A stretch of 64,000 nucleotides of DNA from Brevibacillus invocatus (GTDB lineage: Bacteria; Bacillota; Bacilli; Brevibacillales; Brevibacillaceae). Positions within the stretch are counted from its first letter, which is position 1, and each line of letters starts with the position of its first letter. The position numbers and the translations under genes were made by a program. The DNA is taken from assembly GCF_003710915.1 (NCBI RefSeq), contig NZ_RHHR01000014.1:91306-155305 (forward strand), written 5' to 3'. Under the pieces are notes generated by a model, which worked only from the letters and a program-made list of their open reading frames with translations, was not told the origin of the DNA and ran no database searches. Positions 17,789 through 26,712 of the stretch are shown here, piece after piece.

Positions 17789-17839
17789 TCTTTTTTAGGC
17801 TTTTTCACCATAGGATGTACCAACTGGGAGGTGACGGGC

Positions 17840-18559
17840 TTGGCGATGTTTCGACCCCGTCGGCGTTGGAGAAACCCGCTTTCCCGAACCAAAGCCTTCA
17901 TGATCGCGTTGGTCTTCTTTCTGGTCATGACCATCCAGTCATTGGTATTCCTTGAAAAGCGGCTGGAGCCCACGCTTTTGATTCTCGCCTCGCAAAAGGC
18001 TGAGCAACTCGCAAAAGATGCGATTACAGATGCTGTGACCAAGCGGATTTCCCAACAAGGTGTCGACTTTAATCAGATTGTCATGATCGAGAAAGACAAT
18101 GAGGGGCGAATTCAGGCATATCAGTTCAACTTTCGAGAGTATGCGCGCATCGTGGGAGAGACCACTTCGCGTGTGCAAAACAAGCTGCAGGAATTTGAGA
18201 AGGATAAGGTAGAACGGACGATTCCGTTAGGGTTGGCAACCGGCAACAGCTTTTTAGCGAACATGGGTCCAGAGCTGCCCATCACTTTTGTACCTATCGG
18301 GTCGGTGAAGACGAGACTGGAAACGGAGCTGAAAGAGGCAGGCATCAACATGGTGCTGGCTACTGTCTACATCTTTGTCGAGGTGGATTTGCGGATCGTC
18401 ATTCCGTTTGCGACAGATGAGAAGACCGTAACGACGAAGATACCCATCACCCACTCGCTGATTATCGGTGATGTGCCGCAATACTTGTACAACAATCCGG
18501 ATGGCAAGCCGGATGTGCCGCGTGCCCAATCAGAGTTCGAGGCACCTCCTGCAAAGTAA
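17840..18559 (+). CDS. yunB: sporulation protein YunB
   Basis: YunB family protein, 239 residues, required for full sporulation in Bacillus. A basic N-terminus (RPRRRWRN) is followed by one membrane segment (about 20-37), then an external domain with SQKAEQLAKDAITDAV, NFREYARIVGETTSRVQ, the characteristic IPLGLATGNSFLANMGPELPI and VIPFATDEKTVTTKIPI. The start could be TTG 17840 (GGGAGGTGA 8 bases upstream) or ATG 17846; GTG 17831 lies in the ribosome site. It lies apart from yunC-E here but in the same wider neighbourhood. Confidence 0.9.
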   Translation: MAMFRPRRRWRNPLSRTKAFMIALVFFLVMTIQSLVFLEKRLEPTLLILASQKAEQLAKDAITDAVTKRISQQGVDFNQIVMIEKDNEGRIQAYQFNFREYARIVGETTSRVQNKLQEFEKDKVERTIPLGLATGNSFLANMGPELPITFVPIGSVKTRLETELKEAGINMVLATVYIFVEVDLRIVIPFATDEKTVTTKIPITHSLIIGDVPQYLYNNPDGKPDVPRAQSEFEAPPAK

Positions 18560-18576
18560 CGATGGCAGCTTAACAG

Positions 18577-18617
18577 GAAAAATCCTCTTGCACAATACCG
18601 TTGCAGGAGGATTTTTT
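18577..18617. terminator. Terminator after yunB
   Basis: AAATCCTC-T-TGCA / TGCA-G-GAGGATTT stem with T run; it lies 13 bases before the end of the convergent lipoprotein gene. Confidence 0.85.
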
Positions 18618-18629
18618 ACGTGTATTGAG

Positions 18630-19301
18630 TTATTTAGGCGTGACAGAAAGTCGGATGGTTTTCGTGGTTTTCCCTGTTCGGTTCCATTCCAGTAGCGTTT
18701 CATACGAATTGTCCGGCGTATCGGGGACCGTGATCTCCAGTGAGGTTTCATGCACCCATTTCACATCGAGGATCGGAAAGACAAAATCTGATGATAATGC
18801 CTGTTCTGTCACGACGGGATCACCCCATACGACTGCGGGTTCGAGTGTCTCCGTATGGAGGATCATGATCCTGTTGCGAACCAGCTCCGTTCCTTCATTT
18901 CGACCGAGGAGGATCGCCAAAAGTCGTTCATCAGGGGAAAAGGAATGGCTGATCCAAAGACTTCCTTCATGTAAAGAAAGGGACTTGAATGCTTCGTCTT
19001 TCATCTGCACAAGCACGTGGTCACACAGCTTTGACCCGCAATTGAATCGGATGTCCCCGTACACGATGCCAGTCAGTGACCTGAAGGCTGTTCCTTGGAT
19101 TCGGCTGATTTCCACCTGTCGTTCTGATGGGGTGTAGGATTCCAGGAACTTGTGGAGAGGCTCCACCTTTTCAACAGGGATCGAGAGCGAGCCCGAATCC
19201 AGGGGGAGCTCGATGTATTCTTGCGCATCCGAGGGAGCGCATCCGGATGCCAGAATGGTCAGGAAAAAGAGGACAAAACACATGCAGAGCCACGATTTCA
19301 A
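18630..19301 (-). CDS. Hypothetical lipoprotein
   Basis: Unrecognised secreted lipoprotein, about 223 residues. A hydrophobic signal ends in LTILASGC (lipobox, lipid-modified Cys). The mature part resembles a surface beta-propeller-like or sensor domain: a pair of cysteines in FNCGSKLCDHV, then SLWISHSFSPDERLLAILLG and repeated strand-like stretches. No enzyme motif is visible. TTG 19301 is preferred because AAAGGAGGTGA ends about 8 bases upstream; GTG 19307 is nearer to it. The gene is divergent from tryptophan 2,3-dioxygenase, and their upstream region holds two palindromes. Confidence 0.7.
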   Translation of the reverse strand: MKSWLCMCFVLFFLTILASGCAPSDAQEYIELPLDSGSLSIPVEKVEPLHKFLESYTPSERQVEISRIQGTAFRSLTGIVYGDIRFNCGSKLCDHVLVQMKDEAFKSLSLHEGSLWISHSFSPDERLLAILLGRNEGTELVRNRIMILHTETLEPAVVWGDPVVTEQALSSDFVFPILDVKWVHETSLEITVPDTPDNSYETLLEWNRTGKTTKTIRLSVTPK

Positions 19302-19386
19302 TGCCACTTCACCTCCTTTGTGCAGCATGATAGTAAGCAGGATCACGGCTCAACCCGAGTAGTCAAACCAGCCTGAATCAAACATA

Positions 19387-19415
19387 TTGACACTGTGTCA
19401 AAAAGTTAATAAACT
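19387..19415 (+). promoter_or_regulatory. kynA promoter with palindromic operator over the -35 box
   Basis: TTGACA (19387-19392), 17-base spacer, TAAACT (19410-19415). The -35 box is the left arm of a perfect palindrome TTGACAC-T-GTGTCAA at 19387-19401, a likely repressor site. Confidence 0.65.
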
Positions 19416-19462
19416 GTAGTCATAAAATTCTTTATTTTTTATTCAGCTTGCGAGGAACTGCT

Positions 19463-19484
19463 TTTCTCCTATCGATAGGAGAAA
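19463..19484. promoter_or_regulatory. 22-base perfect palindrome in the kynA leader
   Basis: Arms TTTCTCCTATC / GATAGGAGAAA with no mismatch, ending about 10 bases before the ribosome site AAAGGAGAG. It could be a second operator or an RNA hairpin; its left arm has CTCCT, able to pair with the ribosome site. Confidence 0.6.
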
Positions 19485-19508
19485 TTACGACCATAAAGGA
19501 GAGCGTCT

Positions 19509-20357
19509 ATGTCAAACCACGACCAGCATGTACAGGCGGGAAATGAAAAGAGCATTCACATGGATTTTTCAAAGGACATGTCGTACGGGGATTACCTGCA
19601 GCTTGATAAAATCCTTTCCGCCCAAAAACGTCTATCCGATCATCATGACGAAATGCTGTTCATCGTCATCCACCAGACGAGTGAATTGTGGATGAAAATG
19701 ATTTTGCATGAATTGGAAGCTGCGATTCAATGTATTTGGGAAAAAAATCTCGATCCGGTTTTCAAGATGCTGTCTCGCGTCTCGCGTATTCAACAGCAGC
19801 TGATTCAATCCTGGGACGTGCTGTCCACATTGACCCCGTCTGAATATCTGGAATTCAGGGATAAGCTGGGCAAATCATCCGGCTTTCAATCCTATCAAAA
19901 CCGACTCATCGAGTTTGCTATGGGCTACAAGAGCCCGCGAGCACTGGCTGTTTTCGAGCATGAGCCGGAAATTCATGCCCAGCTGAAGAAAGCCCTGGAA
20001 TCGCCGGGCTTGTACGATGCTTCCATCTTCATGCTTGCCGAAAGAGGGCTGCCGATCGATTCCAGCGCATTGAATCGTGACTGGACGCAGGATTATCAGC
20101 CAAATGAGAGTGTGGAAAACGCCTGGCTCGCCGTGTACCGGGATGTCAATCAATATTGGGATCTGTACGAGCTGGCTGAAAAGCTGGTGGATATCGAGAA
20201 CCGTCAGCAGCAATGGCGCTTGAACCACATGTTCACCGTGGAACGCATCATTGGCAACAAGATGGGCACGGGGGGATCATCCGGTGTCCAGTATCTTAAA
20301 CGAGTCCTGGATCACCGTTTCTTCCCTGAACTGTGGAGTTTACGTACAAAGCTATAA
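19509..20357 (+). CDS. kynA: tryptophan 2,3-dioxygenase
   Basis: Haem enzyme that opens the indole ring of L-tryptophan to N-formylkynurenine, first step of the kynurenine route. The 282-residue protein shows [13 protein letters not shown], the substrate/haem helix [66 protein letters not shown] (proximal haem His in NHMF) and FFPELWSLR. Ribosome site AAAGGAGAG. The usual partners, formamidase and kynureninase, are not next to it; the gene is convergent with an aldehyde dehydrogenase gene 19 bases away. Confidence 0.95.
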   Translation: MSNHDQHVQAGNEKSIHMDFSKDMSYGDYLQLDKILSAQKRLSDHHDEMLFIVIHQTSELWMKMILHELEAAIQCIWEKNLDPVFKMLSRVSRIQQQLIQSWDVLSTLTPSEYLEFRDKLGKSSGFQSYQNRLIEFAMGYKSPRALAVFEHEPEIHAQLKKALESPGLYDASIFMLAERGLPIDSSALNRDWTQDYQPNESVENAWLAVYRDVNQYWDLYELAEKLVDIENRQQQWRLNHMFTVERIIGNKMGTGGSSGVQYLKRVLDHRFFPELWSLRTKL

Positions 20358-20376
20358 GGAAAAGGCAGGTTCTGGA

Positions 20377-21909
20377 CTATTCGCGCAGACGTCTTAACTC
20401 TCGCCAGATAGCACCCAAAGCATTGAAATTCCATTTTCGGTTTTTGCCGTAGAGCAGGTTTGTCACGCCAGTCATCATCGTGAGTTGATCTTCGGTATAA
20501 GGATACCAGTTCAGCTCGCGGTTGCGCTTGCCGGGATCATGGATAATGGAGATGCTGTGCGTAAAGGATTGCAGGCTGAGTGGTCCGCGATAGCGGCCGA
20601 TTCCGCTTTCTTTTACGCCGCCAAAGGGCAGATGTGGATTGGCAAAGCTGATGATGACATCGTTGATGCACACATTGCCGCTTTCCAGCTGTTCCGCCAA
20701 ATGGCGGGCCCTAGCTCGATTCTCGGACCAGACGGACGCATTCAGGCCGTACGGAGATCGATTGGCCAACTCAATGGCCTCCTGCTCCGTAGAAACACGC
20801 ATGATGGGTAGGACCGGACCAAAAGTCTCCTCCTGCATGATCTTCATGTCCGGGGTAACATTCGTCAATATAGTGGGTGGCATAAACATGTCATCTGCGG
20901 GAAAATTCCCCCCCAGAACGGCTGTTGCTCCCTCGGCAACAGCCTCTTTTACGTGCTGCGCCACAATTTCGCGTTGATCGGGAAAAGTCATGGAGCCTAC
21001 TTCGGCACCGGTAGGATGGCCTTGGCGCAGGGCTTTTGTTTTTTGCGTGACCAGCTCGACAAAACGGTCGTGCACAGATTCATGCACAAAGACGCGTTCT
21101 ACGGACATGCAGACCTGACCCGCGTTGGTAAAAGCGCCCCAAACTGCGGCGTTCGCAGCCCGTTCCAAAGGAGCATCGGAGCAGACGATCATCGGGTCTT
21201 TTCCGCCAAGCTCCAGTTCAACAGGAATGAGGTGTTCAGCGGCAGCCGCCATGATTTTTTTGCCTGTCCGAACCGATCCTGTGAAAAAAATCTTGTCGGG
21301 TCGGGCTGCTACCAGCTCTTGTCCGACCTCACGACCGCCGTGCAGGACACGAATCACCCCTTCAGGGAGAGGGACAGCACGGAATAGCTCTTCGATGATC
21401 AATCCTGTGGCGGCTGTTACCTCGGAAGGCTTCAGCACGACGGTATTTCCGGCGATCAACGCAGAGAGGACTGGTATGACTGCAAGCTGGAAGGGATAGT
21501 TCCAGGGGGAGATGACTGCTACGACACCCATTGGTTTGTAATGAATGTACGATTTCTTGGGCCAAAGCAGCAGCGGAGTGGGTACCTTTTGCTTGGCCAG
21601 CATCTTCTCGGCATGCTTCTCATAAAAACGAATGGTATCGATCGTCACGAAGATCTCGGTCATGTACGCTTCAAAATGAACTTTTCCGGTATCCTGGCTG
21701 ATGCGTTGGGCCAGATCCTCGCCGTGTTCGACCAAGTAATGACGCAGTCGCGACAAATAGGCGACCCGGTCTGAGAGGGGAGTGGCTGACCAGGCTGGAT
21801 GAGCGGCACGGGCTTTTTGAACTGCTTGCCTGACCTGATCCGGTGTAGCTTCTTCCAATGAACCCAGGATTTCACCGGTAGCAGGGTTTTGCATAGTAAG
21901 GACAGACAT
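20377..21909 (-). CDS. NAD(P)-dependent aldehyde dehydrogenase
   Basis: Aldehyde dehydrogenase superfamily enzyme, 510 residues, oxidising an aldehyde to the acid. Motifs: ISPWNYPFQLAVIPVLSALIAGNTVVLKPSE (cofactor-binding), FFTGSVRTGKKI, VELELGGKDPMIV (catalytic Glu), TNAGQVCMSVERVFV (catalytic Cys near residue 278) and MQEETFGPVLPI. A C-terminal extension of about 40 residues after the usual end (HDPGKRNRELNWYPY onward) is typical of one subgroup of these enzymes. The substrate cannot be told from sequence. Start ATG 21909 has GAGGTGTAAACCT upstream. Confidence 0.93.
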   Translation of the reverse strand: MSVLTMQNPATGEILGSLEEATPDQVRQAVQKARAAHPAWSATPLSDRVAYLSRLRHYLVEHGEDLAQRISQDTGKVHFEAYMTEIFVTIDTIRFYEKHAEKMLAKQKVPTPLLLWPKKSYIHYKPMGVVAVISPWNYPFQLAVIPVLSALIAGNTVVLKPSEVTAATGLIIEELFRAVPLPEGVIRVLHGGREVGQELVAARPDKIFFTGSVRTGKKIMAAAAEHLIPVELELGGKDPMIVCSDAPLERAANAAVWGAFTNAGQVCMSVERVFVHESVHDRFVELVTQKTKALRQGHPTGAEVGSMTFPDQREIVAQHVKEAVAEGATAVLGGNFPADDMFMPPTILTNVTPDMKIMQEETFGPVLPIMRVSTEQEAIELANRSPYGLNASVWSENRARARHLAEQLESGNVCINDVIISFANPHLPFGGVKESGIGRYRGPLSLQSFTHSISIIHDPGKRNRELNWYPYTEDQLTMMTGVTNLLYGKNRKWNFNALGAIWRELRRLRE

Positions 21910-21981
21910 AGGTTTACACCTCGCTCATAGGGTACGCTCTAAGATGATTCTAGGAACCGGCTTTTGCTTCTGTCAAGAATA

Positions 21982-22046
21982 GTTAGAAAAACTTGGCTTA
22001 TCGCCTAGTCCGATAGCGAAAGCCATAGTTCTTCTCATACTTTCAT
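21982..22046 (-). repeat. Interspersed structured repeat, copy 2 (reverse orientation)
   Basis: On the reverse strand this reads GAAAGTATGAGAAGAACTAT, a hairpin, then GCCAAGTTTTTCTAA, matching copy 1 (GATAGTATAAGTGCAACTAA, hairpin, GCCAAGTTTTCTAA). The plus-strand hairpin has arms TGGCTT and TCGC and TA (21994-22007) against TA, GCGA and AAGCCA (22014-22025). The bases differ from copy 1 yet pairing is kept. Confidence 0.6.
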
Positions 22047-22084
22047 CCTTTACTGCTTCAGCGAAGTTGAATTTTCTGAAAGTG

Positions 22085-22111
22085 CAAAAAAGAAGCGGTC
22101 ATTTCACCGCT
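22085..22111 (-). terminator. Terminator after lytH
   Basis: On the reverse strand, AGCGGT-GAAATG-ACCGCT followed by TCTTTTTTG. Confidence 0.8.
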
Positions 22112-22127
22112 CCCTCGCACGTAAGGT

Positions 22128-23135
22128 TTAACGCTTTTTTAACCGTTCCCAGCGGCGCAAATACGGATAAGGGTCAAATGCCCACTCATTGCCGCCAGTT
22201 TCGCGGTACATGCCGTAGTGAAGATGAGGAGGGAATTTGCCCGAAGTCCCAGGCTTTCCATAGCCCGAGCTCCCCACGTAGCCAAGCACCTGTCCCGGCT
22301 CCACGATGTCACCCGTCTTCAGCCCCTTCTTAAAGGAAGAGAGATGAGCATAGTAGTGGTACACATTGGACATATCCCGCATTCCGATGCGCCAGCCTCC
22401 ATAACGGTTCCAGCCGAGCACTTCAATCATGCCGTAGCCCGTGCTGAGCACGGGAGTACCATAGCCGGCGAAAATGTCTGTTCCTTCATGGATGCGGCGT
22501 CCTCCCCAGCCGCGTGCTGCACCCCAGGTACTGCGGTAGCTGTAGGTGTAGCGCGGAGGAATGGGAAAGTAGCGTTCATCCAGATCGAGGTGTTGGTATT
22601 TGTCATAAATAATCGCAAACTGATGAATCGTTCGGGCCGAACGTCCTCGCTGATAGTAAGACCACAAGCCAATACGAAAATCATCAGGAGTAAACCCGTA
22701 GTCGGACAGGAAGTGAATCATGGCTGCCAGGACATCCCGGTCATTGTTGCGATCGGCTATCCCATCACCATCGCCGTCCAGACCCATTCCGCCAAAAAAC
22801 TGAATCGATGCGGGGTTCGTATCGGTATCATCCGGATTCAAGTCCCCTCCCCATTTCGAGACAGGGATGTCGATCGCGGTCAATCTTTTTGCCGCAGTCT
22901 CTGGTTCCGTATTTCGCTTCTTGCGTATTTTCATCGCCCGTTCATATTGATCGATGGCAGCCAGATACGTCCAGGCTATCCCGTATGTGGCTTCCATTTG
23001 ATGAAATAGCTGGAGTCGCTCCTGCAGAATTGGATCGGCAGGCTTGGCGGATGGAGCTGCGCCTGCCATCTCCAACGGCAGGACAGCGGATGCTACGCAC
23101 AAGCTGATCGAAATGATGAGGCGGAACACTCTCAT
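22128..23135 (-). CDS. lytH: M23 peptidase, LytH (YunA)-like L-Ala-D-Glu endopeptidase
   Basis: Secreted zinc endopeptidase of the LytM/M23 family, 335 residues. In Bacillus, LytH acts late in sporulation and trims cortex peptides. A signal peptide (about 1-27, ending AGAAP) precedes a helical region. A segment FGGMGLDGDGDGIADRNNDRD looks like a calcium-binding loop. The catalytic domain (about 205-335) has RRIHEGTDIFA (zinc His and Asp), GMRDMSNVYHYYAHLSSF and FPPHLHYGM (HxH). ATG 23135 follows GGAGGGAG; the longer open frame has no ribosome site. It is near yunB and lipA, as in B. subtilis. Confidence 0.88.
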   Translation of the reverse strand: MRVFRLIISISLCVASAVLPLEMAGAAPSAKPADPILQERLQLFHQMEATYGIAWTYLAAIDQYERAMKIRKKRNTEPETAAKRLTAIDIPVSKWGGDLNPDDTDTNPASIQFFGGMGLDGDGDGIADRNNDRDVLAAMIHFLSDYGFTPDDFRIGLWSYYQRGRSARTIHQFAIIYDKYQHLDLDERYFPIPPRYTYSYRSTWGAARGWGGRRIHEGTDIFAGYGTPVLSTGYGMIEVLGWNRYGGWRIGMRDMSNVYHYYAHLSSFKKGLKTGDIVEPGQVLGYVGSSGYGKPGTSGKFPPHLHYGMYRETGGNEWAFDPYPYLRRWERLKKR

Positions 23136-23299
23136 GCCGTCTCCCTCCACCCAAGGTAGTTTCCTTTGTAGTTTCTGACAGCGACCGTGAATTATCCCAG
23201 ATACTTTTTGGAAGGGCTTTTCAACGCTTCCCTGCATCCTGTAATATAAAAGGGAAAATATGTTCGTAGTTTTTGGCTGCAGATGAGGAGTTGAGGGGT

Positions 23300-24424
23300 T
23301 TGCTGTCATTTATTCATACGGCGGACGTGCATCTGGATGCGCCGCTGCAAGCCTTGTCTGATGTGTATGAGCTCAGACAGGATGATTTTCGACGGACGAT
23401 GCGCCAGATTCGCGATCTTGTGGTGGACAGGCAGGTAGATTTCTGGCTGGTCGCAGGGGATCTTTTGGAATATCACGGAGGACGTCGCTCGACTGCTCTG
23501 TTTCTCCGCGATCTTTTTGCCAGCGTAGCTCCGGTGCCAGTATGTATCGCTCCAGGCAACCATGACCCCTGGAGAGCCGATTCTTTTTATCAAAGCCTGA
23601 GCTGGCCTGGCAATGTCTACTGGTTCACACCGGAGTGGGGAGCTTTTGAATTTCCGGAAAAATCCTGTGTGGTCTACGGTTGGGGTTTTCCGGAGCCTCA
23701 TTTCTACGAGTCGCCACTGAACACGTTCCCAGGGAAGCTGGACGGGTACCGGCATCACCTGATGGTTTTGCATGCCCATGTTCTCCATGGAGCAGGGGAA
23801 GAGCATCATCCGTACGCTCCAGTCTCCGTACAGGAAATGGCAGATACCGGGATGGATTATATTGCACTGGGGCATATCCACAAGCCCATGCAGTTCTCAC
23901 ATCCTGTCAAAAGGCAGCCATTTGCTGCATACCCTGGAACGCCTGAAGCGATAACGGTCAAGGAAGAAGGAGATCGCTGTGTCCTCTATGGTGAGCTGGA
24001 CCATACGGGAAAGCTGTTGCTGCAGTCCATTCCGGTCGCCCAGCGCAGGGTGAGCAAAAGAGAAATTACGCTAGATGGTGCCGAGACGATGGAGCAGCTG
24101 GTGGAACGGCTGCAATGCGAACTGGCGAACGAACCTGTGGAAAATTTGGTGTACGTCACGTTGACCGGCGAGAGGGCAGCTCATTTCACCCCGGCTATTC
24201 CCGTGCTGCAACAACGCTTCCGCCATTTTTTTCTCATTCAATTCCGCGATCAGACCTGGCCGGATGTGGATGAAGAGAAGCTGATCTCGGAAGGCGGTGT
24301 ACTGGGCAGGTGGCTGGCTAAGCTGGCAGAAACGGAAGCTCAGGCAGTAGCTGAAGAGGAGCGCCAGATCGTCCGGATGGCTCGCAGGGAAGCGTTGGCC
24401 CGGATTGGGGGGAATACAGGGTGA
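23300..24424 (+). CDS. yhaO: YhaO-like DNA repair exonuclease (SbcD/Mre11-type phosphoesterase)
   Basis: Metallophosphoesterase of the Mre11/SbcD type, 374 residues. Motifs: IHTADVHLDAPL (DxH), VAGDLLEYHGG, PGNHDPWR, VLHAHVLHG and ALGHIHKPM (metal ligands), with AYPGTPEA following. Its C-terminal third is a capping region. TTG 23300 is taken as start because GAGGAG lies 9 bases upstream and the first conserved strand (LSFIHTADVH) begins there. The stop overlaps the GTG start of the next gene by four bases, so it works with the large YhaN-like ATPase, as SbcD does with SbcC. Confidence 0.9.
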   Translation: MLSFIHTADVHLDAPLQALSDVYELRQDDFRRTMRQIRDLVVDRQVDFWLVAGDLLEYHGGRRSTALFLRDLFASVAPVPVCIAPGNHDPWRADSFYQSLSWPGNVYWFTPEWGAFEFPEKSCVVYGWGFPEPHFYESPLNTFPGKLDGYRHHLMVLHAHVLHGAGEEHHPYAPVSVQEMADTGMDYIALGHIHKPMQFSHPVKRQPFAAYPGTPEAITVKEEGDRCVLYGELDHTGKLLLQSIPVAQRRVSKREITLDGAETMEQLVERLQCELANEPVENLVYVTLTGERAAHFTPAIPVLQQRFRHFFLIQFRDQTWPDVDEEKLISEGGVLGRWLAKLAETEAQAVAEEERQIVRMARREALARIGGNTG

Positions 24425-26613
24425 GAATCGACGAGCTTCAACTAAAGGGATTTGGCAAGTGGCAGGATGCCGAGTTTCATTTTGCCCCGGGGATCAATCT
24501 TTTCTATGCGCCGAATGAAGCGGGCAAATCCACTTTGTTGCAGGGCATTTTCGCTGCACTTTACGGGATGAAGCGCGATTATGTGAAAACTACGCGCTAT
24601 CTGCCTGAATATGAAAAATACCGTCCGTGGCATCAGGGAGAATACGAAACGATCGTTACCTACCAGTTGGCTGGCAAGACGTATCGGTTGCATCGCTCGT
24701 TGTTGAAGGAAAGAGAACAGGCACGCCTGTTTCTCGATCCCGAATGGACGGAATTGACCGATGTGTATCAGGAGGATCGACGCAAGGAACGCAATTTTGT
24801 GGAGAAGCATCTGGGGCTTGGCCGCAGCCTGTTTACAGATGTGACTTGGATCAGGAGAGAGCCGCTGACAGCAGGTGAACATCTCATGCCGGCGCTGAAG
24901 GCAGAGACGGAGGAAGCCAACCCGATGATTCACAAAATTCTGGGTGAGCTGGATCGAGAGGTGAGCACGATCGGAAAGAAGGAACGGGCGGAAAACACAT
25001 TGCTGGGCAAGGCATCTACCCTCGTAGCCCAGAAGGAACAAGAACTCCGGCATGCGGAGTCCGTCTCGCACGAGGTCGGCAGGTTGTCCCGGCAGATCGC
25101 TGACTGGGAGATGGAGCGGGTGAGGCAGGAGCAGCAGCGCCAGCGACTGCTTCAAGGCAGAGAGCATTGGGCCAAAAAGGATGAGGAATGGCAGAAACGA
25201 TGGCAGCTCAGCTATACGGCACCGGATGAACAGCAGTGGGTATGGTGGGAGAACAGCGCCCAGTCCCAGGAGGAGCGTAGCTTGCATCAAGGGACGAGAC
25301 AGGCGCTTAGGCGACTTCAAACGACAATGCAGGATGAGCTTTCCGTGAACCTGTCTAATTCTGTGCAAATCAAGCAGCGAAGAGAACTGGAGCATATCCA
25401 GCAGGATTACGAACAGGGCGTACGACTCAGGCGTCACTGGGAAGAGGCTCACATGGAGCTGGCGCGACAGGCTGCAGCATCGAGGCTTTCAATCGGGAGG
25501 GAAGCTCGACAATCTTCTGGAGGAGCTGTCTGGCCTTGGGCGATTGCGGTTGTACTGGCGGGACTTGGATGTATTTCCTTTTTATTTGATCAAGCTGGCA
25601 GTGGTGGAATTGCTCTGGCATTGGCTTTTATTGCAGCAGGATACGGCTGGTGGATGAAAAGCAAGTCGAAAGCACCACGTAAAGCGACGGACGACGGGAG
25701 ATCGGAGGAATGGCAGAACATCCAGCAGGAGATCTCTCAGCTGGACGAAAAGCTGGGGATGCTGCTGCGAAAATGGCAAGTGACTGATTGGGATGCGTTT
25801 CTGGAGCGAAAAGAAGAGCTGCATCATCAGCTGCGCTCGCACGAATCAGAGCGGTTGACTTCTGAGATCGCCAAAAAAGAGGAAGAAAGCACCTTGTTGC
25901 AAGAGTGGGGAAGGAAGGTGCGTACCTGTCTGGCTCGGGAAAAAGAAGCATGGGAAAGTGAGCGCACCAACTGGCAGACGGAATTGTCTCGCAGTGAAGA
26001 GCGATTACAGGAGATCAGGGAGCAGATTGCCAAAGCCAATGGGCAGATGGAAGCCCATGAAGGAGTCTTCGTGGCACAAGCCAGGAGTGAATATGAAGAC
26101 GCGGTGATGAGCCTTGAGCAATTGCAGGTTAGGCGTGAAGCGCTAAAGCTCGCGCGGGATATGCTGCAGGAAGCGCTGGAGGAGTGGAACCGCGACGTCT
26201 CTCCTGCTGTAAACCAGCACGCCTCCATGGTGATGGACAAAATTTCGGCGGGCGTCTATCGCGAAGTACGGCTCGATCCACGGGAAGGCTTTGCAGTACG
26301 TGTGCTCGAACCCGCCAGAAAACAAATTCTAGAACAGGAGCAGTGTTCGACGGGTACCCAGGACCAACTCACCTTTGCGCAGCGGCTGGCACTTTTGCAG
26401 CACGTCAGTCAGCAGACGGAGCCATTGCCCTTGTTTCTCGATGATCACTTTGTTCACTACGATCAAGATCGATTGGAAAGAGCCTTGATGTACCTGCTCG
26501 AATTGGGTGAACAGCACCAGATATTCCTGTTTACCTGTGTGGAGCGCGAGCAGCTTTTTTTAGCCAAATGGCTGCGTGCCCATGACAGACATGCCATCCA
26601 TCAGCTGGCCTAA
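24421..26613 (+). CDS. yhaN: YhaN-like AAA/SMC-type ATPase (SbcC/Rad50-like)
   Basis: Coiled-coil ATPase, 730 residues, partner of the YhaO-like nuclease. The Walker A motif is YAPNEAGKSTLLQG (about residue 33). Long charged helices follow (170-370 and 430-600), with a double hydrophobic segment between them (about 375-415), which is unusual for SMC-like proteins but typical of YhaN. The C-terminal lobe has GTQDQLTFAQRLALLQ (signature) and PLPLFLDDHFVHYD (Walker B). It is shorter than B. subtilis YhaN (over 900 residues), with the loss apparently in the coiled coils. GTG start overlaps the yhaO stop. Confidence 0.88.
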   Translation: MRIDELQLKGFGKWQDAEFHFAPGINLFYAPNEAGKSTLLQGIFAALYGMKRDYVKTTRYLPEYEKYRPWHQGEYETIVTYQLAGKTYRLHRSLLKEREQARLFLDPEWTELTDVYQEDRRKERNFVEKHLGLGRSLFTDVTWIRREPLTAGEHLMPALKAETEEANPMIHKILGELDREVSTIGKKERAENTLLGKASTLVAQKEQELRHAESVSHEVGRLSRQIADWEMERVRQEQQRQRLLQGREHWAKKDEEWQKRWQLSYTAPDEQQWVWWENSAQSQEERSLHQGTRQALRRLQTTMQDELSVNLSNSVQIKQRRELEHIQQDYEQGVRLRRHWEEAHMELARQAAASRLSIGREARQSSGGAVWPWAIAVVLAGLGCISFLFDQAGSGGIALALAFIAAGYGWWMKSKSKAPRKATDDGRSEEWQNIQQEISQLDEKLGMLLRKWQVTDWDAFLERKEELHHQLRSHESERLTSEIAKKEEESTLLQEWGRKVRTCLAREKEAWESERTNWQTELSRSEERLQEIREQIAKANGQMEAHEGVFVAQARSEYEDAVMSLEQLQVRREALKLARDMLQEALEEWNRDVSPAVNQHASMVMDKISAGVYREVRLDPREGFAVRVLEPARKQILEQEQCSTGTQDQLTFAQRLALLQHVSQQTEPLPLFLDDHFVHYDQDRLERALMYLLELGEQHQIFLFTCVEREQLFLAKWLRAHDRHAIHQLA

Positions 26614-26647
26614 GGTTTGGGCAAAACCTTTGGAATGGGTAAAGAGG

Positions 26648-26676
26648 TTGCCCCACCCATGACCAACCTCTATAAT
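26648..26676 (+). promoter_or_regulatory. Probable sigma-A promoter of lipA
   Basis: TTGCCC, 17-base spacer, perfect TATAAT, 36 bases before the lipA start. Confidence 0.7.
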
Positions 26677-26712
26677 GTTCGTAAGGAATAAGTCAGATGA
26701 GGAGTGGGCCCT

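Noticed and set aside
24442..25452. 336-codon minus-strand frame opposite yhaN
   Set aside because: Shadow of the real coding frame; rich in Leu, Pro, His and Arg with no family likeness.
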